A stretch of 20,170 nucleotides of DNA from Puniceicoccaceae bacterium (GTDB taxonomy: Bacteria; Verrucomicrobiota; Verrucomicrobiia; Opitutales; Coraliomargaritaceae): assembly GCA_003566795.1 (NCBI GenBank), contig PXBU01000236.1, positions 1-20,170 of the forward strand. Direction: 5' to 3'. This document shows, piece by piece, positions 14,786 to 20,170 of the stretch. The translations under genes were made by a program, and so were the position numbers. The notes under the pieces were generated by a model. The model did no database searches, had not been told where the DNA came from, and worked only from the letters and a program-made list of their open reading frames with translations. Numbering within the stretch: the stretch's first letter is position 1; each line of letters opens with the position of its first letter.

Positions 14786-17158
14786 ATGAGCCGTTCCAGA
14801 CAGTTGATCGCCTACGCCGCCCTGATTACGATATCTGCGGTCATTTGGCTTTCCTTGAGTGCCGCTGGGTTACTTGACGGATTGGAAGAGGAGGCGCTTC
14901 GCTGGCGCTATTTGCTGCGCGGTGAAAAGGCTTCCAGTGCACCGATTGTTTTTGTCAACATTGATCCCAAGACGGTGGGGAGAATAGGGGACAAGCCCTG
15001 GGATCGACTCAATTTTGCCCAGACGATTGATGCCCTGCTGGGTCCCGGTCAAGCCCGGGCGGTCGGGGTGGATGTGATTTTTTCACCGCTTGGCACGGGT
15101 TCGCTACTGGACGTGGACCGGGCGCGTCAGGGTGACTATCGATTTGGTCAGACGGTGGCCCGTTACCCGGATCAGTTAGTGCTGGCAGCCGCCTATACCG
15201 GCACAAGTCAGGAAGTGGATCGATTGCCGCTACGGCGCTATGGCTATAGCGATCCGAAAGAGGTGCCCTTCCCGGAGGCACCCACCTTTCCGATCATTAA
15301 GCCCGGATCTGCCCGCCTGGGACTTGCGAATTTGGATGTTGGACTTAGCCGGGGGACGGTGCCGCGCAAGGTGCCGGCAATTTTCGAATTTGCCGGCGAG
15401 AGTTTCTCTCGGCACTTGATCCATGGGCAGCTTCGTTATTTCCATGACTTTCTGAACAATCCAGAAGTGTTATCCGAGGAGGGAGTGTTTCGGATTGTGG
15501 ATGCCGATGGCTTTGGCTTGGAGCCGATTCCTATTCGTAGTTCGCGCCGGATTTTGACGCTCGGTTTGGAGGTCTTTTTGGCGGCGCATGGCTTGAGTTC
15601 GGACGACGTGGAGTGGACCTCGGATGTGCTGGTGATTCGCAAGGAAGACTCGGTCTTGCGTGAGATCCCGCTGATTGGGGGTCAATCGATGGAAGTGAAC
15701 TGGCTGCAGGGGTGGGATATCCACCGCCCACACACGCATTATAGTATGGCCGAGGTGCAGGACGCGGCCCACGCACTGGGCGATGCGGCCCGTCGGGGTG
15801 ATACCGATGCGGTCGCTGAGTGGGAGCAATGGTTTGAGCGCTTCCATGATAAAGTTATTTTTATTGGCGGGGTGGATGCCACGCTTAAGGACTTGGCGCC
15901 CACGCCATTCAATCGTGCGCCTGTGCCCAAGGTGGGGCTTCACGCCAACATCTATCGCACGGTGCAGGAGGCGGCTTATGTCAAAGTTGTGCAGGGACTC
16001 AGTTCGCATGTCATCGTCATTGTTCTGGCGACTTTGGTCGCCGGGCTGATTCTGTGGAGCGGGAGGGGCCGGTCTTTCACGCGGACGCTATCGGCGGCTG
16101 TTCTGCTGGGTTATATCGCCTTGGGGTTCTATGCATTTAGCCGCTTCGGCTATCTGCTGCCATTGATTGCTCCGGTCGGTTCCTCTGTCACTGCTGCCCT
16201 GATGGTGGTTCTGTTTAAGCTGAATTCGGAAGAAAGGCAGCGAAGGCGCATAAAAACTCTGTTTGGCGCCTATGTTTCACCCAGTCTGGTCGAAGAAATG
16301 GTGGAGTCGCAGCGCGATCCGGAGCTCGGAGGAGCGGAGGTGCCGGTAACGGCGCTTTTTTCCGATGTGGAGGGTTTTTCCCGGATATCCGAAGCGCTGA
16401 GTCCGCAAGATTTGGTGGCACTGATGAATGAGTATCTCGGGGCGATGACTGAGACCTTTCAGGCCGAGCAAGGCACTCTCGACAAGTATATCGGCGACGC
16501 AATTGTAACGATGTTTGGCATGCCGTATCCGATCGAGGATCATGCGGCTCGGGCTTGCCGCGCCGCTATTCGCATGCAGGATCGTCATGCCAAACTTAGG
16601 GAGCATTGGGTCAGAGAAGGCAGATGGCCGGAGCAAGTCCTGAATATGCGCACCCGTATCGGCATCAATACCGGGCAGGCAGTCATCGGGAATATGGGTA
16701 GCGAAATGCGCTTCAACTACACCATGATGGGCGACTCTGTTAACTTGGCGGCACGCTGCGAGAGTGGGGCCAAGACCTATGGGGTCTATATCATGGTCAC
16801 GGGAGACACCCTGCAAGCCGCGCTGAGCTTGGGTGAGAGCTTGGATTACCGCAAGCTGGATCGAATCGTGGTACAGGGGCGGATCGCACCGGTGGACATT
16901 TATGAGATCTGGGATGGCCGCGTCGATCCGGGGTTACTGCGCTCGTGCAAACAAGTTTACGAGGCGGCATTAAAAAATTATTTCAACGGCGAATGGGAGG
17001 CTGCGTTGGCAGGCTTCGAGGCCTGCCAAGAGCACGAGCCGGCCCGTGCTTACGCGCCCACCACGCCATCGGCTGTCCTGGCCGCCCGGTGCCGCACTTT
17101 CATTGAGCAGGGCACCCCCGAGCCCTGGGACGGTGCCTACCGCATGACTTCGAAGTAG
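14786..17158 (+). CDS. CHASE2-domain class III adenylate cyclase
   Basis: The 790-aa transmembrane receptor cyclase makes cAMP from ATP. An N-terminal membrane segment (about 9-30) leads to a large extracytoplasmic CHASE2 domain (about 35-400), including APIVFVNIDPKTVGRIGDKPWDR, VGVDVIFS and DKVIFIGGVDATLKDLAPTP. Three membrane segments follow (about 407-424, 433-452, 457-477). The catalytic domain lies at about 518-710. Metal-binding Asp527 (ALFSDVEGFS) and Asp571 (YIGDAI), purine-selecting Lys567 and Thr646 (NYTMMGDS), and transition-state Asn653 and Arg657 (VNLAARCE) are all present, so it should be active and ATP-specific. The last 80 residues form the helical tail common in this family, ending near PEPWDGAYRMTSK. 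It is third in an operon with the ligase-TPR and FecR genes. Its input signal is unknown. Confidence 0.94.
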   Translation: MSRSRQLIAYAALITISAVIWLSLSAAGLLDGLEEEALRWRYLLRGEKASSAPIVFVNIDPKTVGRIGDKPWDRLNFAQTIDALLGPGQARAVGVDVIFSPLGTGSLLDVDRARQGDYRFGQTVARYPDQLVLAAAYTGTSQEVDRLPLRRYGYSDPKEVPFPEAPTFPIIKPGSARLGLANLDVGLSRGTVPRKVPAIFEFAGESFSRHLIHGQLRYFHDFLNNPEVLSEEGVFRIVDADGFGLEPIPIRSSRRILTLGLEVFLAAHGLSSDDVEWTSDVLVIRKEDSVLREIPLIGGQSMEVNWLQGWDIHRPHTHYSMAEVQDAAHALGDAARRGDTDAVAEWEQWFERFHDKVIFIGGVDATLKDLAPTPFNRAPVPKVGLHANIYRTVQEAAYVKVVQGLSSHVIVIVLATLVAGLILWSGRGRSFTRTLSAAVLLGYIALGFYAFSRFGYLLPLIAPVGSSVTAALMVVLFKLNSEERQRRRIKTLFGAYVSPSLVEEMVESQRDPELGGAEVPVTALFSDVEGFSRISEALSPQDLVALMNEYLGAMTETFQAEQGTLDKYIGDAIVTMFGMPYPIEDHAARACRAAIRMQDRHAKLREHWVREGRWPEQVLNMRTRIGINTGQAVIGNMGSEMRFNYTMMGDSVNLAARCESGAKTYGVYIMVTGDTLQAALSLGESLDYRKLDRIVVQGRIAPVDIYEIWDGRVDPGLLRSCKQVYEAALKNYFNGEWEAALAGFEACQEHEPARAYAPTTPSAVLAARCRTFIEQGTPEPWDGAYRMTSK

Positions 17159-17162
17159 CCCG

Positions 17163-17483
17163 TCAATACCGCGCCATCTCGGTATCCACTTCCCGCGCCC
17201 AGGCGTGGATGCCTCCCGCCAAGTTCATCAGATTTCCGAATCCCTTAGCCTCAAGGTATTGCTGCACGTGAGCACTGCGCATTCCGTGATGACAGAAGAC
17301 GATCATGGGACAGTCCCTGGGTAGCGAATCGGCCCGCTCCGGAATCTCGCCCATCGGGATGTGGAGCGCACCTTCGATGCGGCAAATAGCCAGCTCCGAG
17401 TCCTCCCGCACATCCAGCAGGGTGACTGCCGGATCACGCTCGCGTAACTTTGCTGCCTCGTCCGCACTGATTTCCTTGTTCAT
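17163..17483 (-). CDS. Single-domain rhodanese-like sulfurtransferase
   Basis: The 106-aa product is one rhodanese domain: ITLLDVRE-type strand (VTLLDVREDSELAICRIEGA), HIPMGEIPERADSLP, the active-site loop IVFCHHGMRSA with Cys64, and the closing helix region NLAGGIHAWAREVD. It resembles small GlpE/PspE-like sulfurtransferases that move sulfane sulfur onto thiol acceptors. The ATG at 17483 is chosen; a TTG two codons upstream is also in frame. The gene is convergent with the cyclase (four bases between the stops) and divergent from kdsB, with about 30 bases between the starts, so these two short-spaced promoters must overlap. The physiological acceptor cannot be inferred from this context. Confidence 0.92.
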   Translation of the reverse strand: MNKEISADEAAKLRERDPAVTLLDVREDSELAICRIEGALHIPMGEIPERADSLPRDCPMIVFCHHGMRSAHVQQYLEAKGFGNLMNLAGGIHAWAREVDTEMARY

Positions 17484-17513
17484 TGGCAAACTTTCATGAT
17501 GATGAATGCATCG

Positions 17514-18269
17514 ATGTCAAAGATCCCTGCCATTATTGTGCCCTGCCGACTCACTTCCACGCGGCTTCCTCGCAAGCTGCTGCATCCGGTGCGGGGGAAG
17601 CCTGTCATACTCTGGACGGCTGAGCGCATCCGAGCGGTGGCTCCGGAGTTTCCGCTGTTTTTTGCGGTGGATGACAGCGAATTGGCGGGCTGCTTGGGTG
17701 CTGCGGGCTACGAAACCGTCATGACTCGCTCCGACCACGCCAGCGGGACCGACCGCCTGGCCGAGGCCAACGCGACTGTCGGCGCGTCTGCCGTCATCAA
17801 CGTGCAGGGCGACGAACCACTCGTGGCTGGCGAGCAGATTCGCGCACTCGCAACTGGGCTGGAGAGTGGGGTGGCAATGTCCACGCTTGCGGTCCGCTTT
17901 GAGAACCCGGCAGACTTTGCCAATCCCAACCAGGTCAAAGTCGTCCGCGACCGCGCTCAGCGAGCACTCTACTTCTCGCGCTCGCCCATCCCTTTTGCCC
18001 GTGATCAGGCCGGGCAGGTCGATGCCGCTTGGCTCGCCGCGCACCCTGTTTATCGTCACCTCGGGCTCTATGCCTACACGGCTGATTTCCTCGCCGCCTT
18101 TTCCTCGCTTGAGCCGGGCGTGCTCGAAGGCCTTGAAAAACTGGAGCAGCTGCGAGCGCTGGAGCATGGCTACCCCATCCATGTGGGTCTGACAGACCAG
18201 CCCACCATCGGCATCGATACCCCGGAGGATATCGTTGCCTTCGAGGCGGCCTTGGGTATTGAATCGTAG
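17514..18269 (+). CDS. kdsB: 3-deoxy-manno-octulosonate cytidylyltransferase (CMP-KDO synthetase)
   Basis: This cytosolic enzyme activates KDO with CTP to CMP-KDO for attachment to lipid A, so it marks an LPS-bearing cell. The 251-aa length is typical. Motifs are IPAIIVPCRLTSTRLPRKLL (the nucleotide-binding loop), TRSDHASGTDRLAEA, INVQGDEPLV (metal/CTP binding), STLAVRF, ALYFSRSPIPFARD, HLGLYAYTADFL, LEGLEKLEQLRALEHGYPI and the final GIDTPEDIVAFE. ATG 17514 places the start one residue before SKIPAIIVP, as in most homologues. Three consecutive ATG codons at 17496-17504 are in frame and could extend it by six residues; none has a ribosome binding site. It is divergent from the rhodanese gene and followed after 66 bases by a toxin-antitoxin pair. 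Confidence 0.96.
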   Translation: MSKIPAIIVPCRLTSTRLPRKLLHPVRGKPVILWTAERIRAVAPEFPLFFAVDDSELAGCLGAAGYETVMTRSDHASGTDRLAEANATVGASAVINVQGDEPLVAGEQIRALATGLESGVAMSTLAVRFENPADFANPNQVKVVRDRAQRALYFSRSPIPFARDQAGQVDAAWLAAHPVYRHLGLYAYTADFLAAFSSLEPGVLEGLEKLEQLRALEHGYPIHVGLTDQPTIGIDTPEDIVAFEAALGIES

Positions 18270-18316
18270 TCTAAAATCATCTTTGCGGGGTAATTTTTGA
18301 TTGATAAATTTTAAAA

Positions 18317-18339
18317 ATCATGCATGGTATCATGCATGG
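18317..18339 (+). promoter_or_regulatory. Tandem palindromic repeat, candidate VapB operator over the antitoxin start
   Basis: ATCATGCATGG occurs twice with a 12-base period (18317-18327 and 18329-18339). Each copy contains the perfect 8-bp palindrome CATGCATG (18319-18326 and 18331-18338), so the two sites face the same side of the DNA about one helical turn apart. They supply both in-frame ATG codons (18324 and 18336) of the antitoxin gene. VapBC complexes normally repress their own operon through such paired sites. A possible promoter lies just upstream: TTGCGG (18283-18288), 16 bases, TAAATT (18305-18310). Confidence 0.55.
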
Positions 18340-18605
18340 CAATAAAGACGATTAGTTTGGAGCTGGACGCTTACGAGCGATTGAAGCGAGCGAAGCGTGG
18401 CAAGGAGTCTTTCTCTGCGGTGGTGCGACGTGCTTGTTTTGATGCGCCGGAGTCCACCGGCGCTGCGATTTTGGAGGAAATCGAGGCTCTCTACCTGGCG
18501 CGCAAGGGGGCACCGAAAAAGACATTGGACTACTGGGCGGACGTTGAAGTGGCAGAGTCCGCCGAGCCTCGCATCTCGGAAAGCAAATGGGGTGACGCAC
18601 AATGA
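18336..18605 (+). CDS. vapB: VapB-type antitoxin
   Basis: This 89-aa antitoxin would bind and block the adjacent PIN-domain toxin and, with it, repress the operon. The N-terminal part (MAIKTISLELDAYERLKRAK, then ESFSAVVRRA) matches the VapB family of the type often seen in archaea and diverse bacteria, with a ribbon-helix-helix-like DNA-binding start. The C-terminal half (ILEEIEALYLARKG, then an acidic end) is the expected toxin-wrapping segment. ATG 18336 is preferred because the family begins at this Met-Ala; ATG 18324 is 12 bases upstream in the same frame. Its stop overlaps the toxin start as ATGA, giving translational coupling. No normal ribosome binding site precedes it, because the repeat occupies that place. 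Confidence 0.88.
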   Translation: MAIKTISLELDAYERLKRAKRGKESFSAVVRRACFDAPESTGAAILEEIEALYLARKGAPKKTLDYWADVEVAESAEPRISESKWGDAQ

Positions 18606-18982
18606 TTCTCGACACCTGTTTTCTGATTGATCTGCAGCGTGAAGTTCGGAAGGGCTCCGCCGGGCGCGCGTCTGTTTTTTTGCGGGAGTATGCCAGCGCT
18701 TCGTTCTGTATCTCTGTGATATCGGTGACCGAATTCCTAGAGGGCTTTGCTCGGCCGAGTGAGGGGGAGCGGCTCTTGCGCGCGTATGCGCGCGTTGACG
18801 TGAATTCAAGTGTCGCGAATCAGGCAGCTCGGATCCGGAGAAATTTGCGACTCGGCGGTAACTTAATCGGAGACTTCGATATTCTGATCGCGGCCACTGC
18901 TTTGAGCGAAAGTATCCCTCTGGTGACCCGAAATATTGCGGAGTTCCGCCGCGTTGACGGGCTTGAGCTGATGGCTTATTGA
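18602..18982 (+). CDS. vapC: VapC-type PIN-domain ribonuclease toxin
   Basis: This 126-aa PIN-domain endoribonuclease is the toxin of a type II toxin-antitoxin pair; relatives cleave tRNA or rRNA. The acidic metal-binding residues are intact: Asp4 (MILDTCFLID), Glu44 (SVTEFLEGF), Asp91 and Asp93 (LIGDFDILIAATAL), with the closing motif VTRNIAEFRRVDGLEL. Length and motif order are normal, so it should be functional. Its start overlaps the antitoxin stop by four bases, and GGGGTGA within the antitoxin gene, about eight bases upstream, can act as ribosome binding site. The pair sits between kdsB and trpB, two unrelated housekeeping genes, as expected for a mobile accessory module, but no insertion boundaries or repeats flank it. 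The RNA target cannot be predicted. Confidence 0.93.
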   Translation: MILDTCFLIDLQREVRKGSAGRASVFLREYASASFCISVISVTEFLEGFARPSEGERLLRAYARVDVNSSVANQAARIRRNLRLGGNLIGDFDILIAATALSESIPLVTRNIAEFRRVDGLELMAY

Positions 18983-19000
18983 GCGCAGCGAACGCCCGCC

Positions 19001-19016
19001 GCGCTTGACAAAGCGC
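19001..19016. promoter_or_regulatory. Perfect 6-bp hairpin upstream of trpB containing TTGACA
   Basis: GCGCTT (19001-19006) pairs with AAGCGC (19011-19016) around GACA. A consensus -35 hexamer TTGACA (19005-19010) spans stem and loop. The best -10 candidates (CCGTAT or CGTATT at 19028-19034) are weak. The site could be a trpB promoter/operator, or a weak end signal for the vapBC message; no T-run follows. Confidence 0.35.
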
Positions 19017-19040
19017 CGCTCTATGCGCCGTATTCCTTCC

Positions 19041-20170
19041 ATGCCTCCTACCGCCACTCCAATACTTGAAGTCGATCCGCTGAGCCTTCCGGATGAACGG
19101 GGCCATTTCGGCCCCTATGGTGGCATGTATGTGCCCGAGACCTTGATGACGCCGCTGTTTGAGCTGACCGAGGCCTATCGGGAGGCCCGCCAGGACCCGG
19201 CCTTTCAAACGGAGCTTGACCATCACCTGCGCGAGTTCGCTGGTCGCCCGACCAATCTTTATCTCGCCGAGCGATTGACTGAGCACTGTGGCGGGGCGCA
19301 GATTTACCTCAAGCGCGAAGACCTGCTCCACACCGGGGCGCACAAGATCAACAACGCCGTCGGTCAGGCCTTGCTGGCCAAACGCATGGGCAAGCGCCGC
19401 ATCATTGCTGAGACTGGCGCGGGCCAGCATGGCATCGCTACCGCAGCCATGTGCGCCAAGATGGGCTTTGAGTGTGTGATCTACATGGGTGAGGAGGATA
19501 TGCGCCGCCAATCCCTCAACGTGTACCGTATGCGGCTCTGTGGTGCCGAGGTGCGCGGCGTCTCCGCCGGGCAAAAGACCCTCAAGGAGGCAGTCAACGA
19601 GGCCATGCGCGATTGGGTGACGAATGTGCGTAGCACCCATTACATTATCGGTTCGGCACTCGGGGCGCATCCCTTTCCCATGATGGTGCGCGATTTCCAT
19701 CGCGTGATCGGCGAGGAGTGCCGGGCGCAGATGTTGGAAAAAACCGGGCGTTTGCCGGATGAGGTGACGGCCTGCGTCGGGGGCGGGTCCAATGCGATCG
19801 GCATCTTTTTCGCCTTCCTGCAGGATGCGGCAGTCGCGCTGACCGGCGTCGAAGCCGGGGGCCACGGTATCCGGCCCGGGCAACATGCGGCCCGCTTTGA
19901 GGGCGGGCGCCTCGGGGTGCTGCAAGGGGCCAAGACCTGGATCTTGCAGAGCGAGGAGGGACAGATCGATTCGACGCACTCCGTCTCCGCCGGGCTCGAC
20001 TATGCCGCGATCGGGCCTGAACACGCCTATTATCGGGATGCCGGGCGTATCGGCTTCGGCTACGCCACCGATGAGCAGGCGCTCGATGCCTTCAAAACCC
20101 TCTGCCGTGTCGAGGGGATCGTCCCCGCCCTGGAGTCTTCTCACGGGATCGCTTACACCATCCAACGCGC
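19041..20170 (+). CDS. trpB: Tryptophan synthase beta subunit, 3'-truncated by window edge
   Basis: TrpB is the PLP enzyme that joins indole (delivered from TrpA) to serine, forming tryptophan. The frame is open from ATG 19041 to the window end, 376 codons of roughly 400 expected, so only the last stretch is missing. Motifs are LPDERGHFGPYGGMYVPETLM, the PLP site LKREDLLHTGAHKINNAVGQA with Lys102, ETGAGQHGIATA, GSALGAHPFPMMVRDFH, the phosphate-binding CVGGGSNAIG, SVSAGLDYAAIGPEHAY and ALESSHGIAY. ATG 19023 is in frame and would add six residues; no ribosome binding site favours either. It starts 58 bases after the vapC stop. No trpA or other trp gene is within the window. Identification is certain. 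Confidence 0.97.
   Translation, partial: MPPTATPILEVDPLSLPDERGHFGPYGGMYVPETLMTPLFELTEAYREARQDPAFQTELDHHLREFAGRPTNLYLAERLTEHCGGAQIYLKREDLLHTGAHKINNAVGQALLAKRMGKRRIIAETGAGQHGIATAAMCAKMGFECVIYMGEEDMRRQSLNVYRMRLCGAEVRGVSAGQKTLKEAVNEAMRDWVTNVRSTHYIIGSALGAHPFPMMVRDFHRVIGEECRAQMLEKTGRLPDEVTACVGGGSNAIGIFFAFLQDAAVALTGVEAGGHGIRPGQHAARFEGGRLGVLQGAKTWILQSEEGQIDSTHSVSAGLDYAAIGPEHAYYRDAGRIGFGYATDEQALDAFKTLCRVEGIVPALESSHGIAYTIQR

Noticed and set aside
17517..18182. Minus-strand 221-codon open frame opposite kdsB
   Set aside because: kdsB is certain on the plus strand, and the antisense product shows no motif.
18330..20165. Very long minus-strand open frame (611 codons) opposite vapBC and trpB
   Set aside because: It lies antisense to three genes with unmistakable family motifs. 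Its peptide is rich in His, Arg and Gly with no domain, as expected for a shadow of GC-biased codons.

Overview
The window is about 20 kb of chromosome from a Gram-negative bacterium of moderate GC content. CMP-KDO synthetase (kdsB) implies an LPS outer membrane. An EpsI-family protein, an O-antigen-ligase/TPR protein, a DUF4139 protein, a FecR/CHASE2-cyclase pair and a fused GcvPA-GcvPB glycine dehydrogenase together fit the Verrucomicrobia (Opitutae/Puniceicoccales type). That placement is inference from gene content; no rRNA is present. Most start codons lack a clear Shine-Dalgarno sequence.

Layout. (1) 1-2553: after a hairpin-rich left edge comes a possible envelope-stress operon. It encodes an ECF sigma factor, a single-pass membrane protein placed like an anti-sigma factor, and an exported HtrA/DegP-like PDZ protein whose three catalytic residues are all replaced. 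(2) 2566-6741: glycine cleavage genes gcvT (-) and gcvP (+), divergent around a 132-bp control region; no gcvH is seen. (3) 6815-9954: an unknown membrane-anchored protein, an exported DUF4139 protein, and the DNA repair glycosylase MutM. (4) 9955-10429: a 475-bp non-coding stretch with two copies of a 17-bp operator-like repeat, a G/T-skewed leader with long G runs, and a terminator-like hairpin. It leads into (5) 10430-11140, an EpsI-family gene. (6) 11148-11789: a NeuD/PglD-type acyltransferase on the minus strand. (7) 11921-17158: a tight operon of an O-antigen ligase/polymerase with C-terminal TPRs, a periplasmic FecR-domain protein and a CHASE2-adenylate cyclase. (8) 17163-18269: a single-domain rhodanese (-) and kdsB (+). 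(9) 18336-18982: a VapBC toxin-antitoxin pair with a tandem palindromic candidate operator over the antitoxin start. (10) 19041-20170: trpB, cut by the right edge.

The common theme is envelope and surface biology: stress sensing, polysaccharide polymerisation and acylation, KDO activation, and cAMP signalling tied to a glycan operon. The most promising leads for something undescribed are the sigma factor/membrane protein/pseudo-HtrA operon, the ligase-TPR/FecR/CHASE2-cyclase operon, and the structured leader of the exosortase-orphan epsI gene. No rRNA, tRNA, CRISPR array, insertion sequence or phage gene was recognised.
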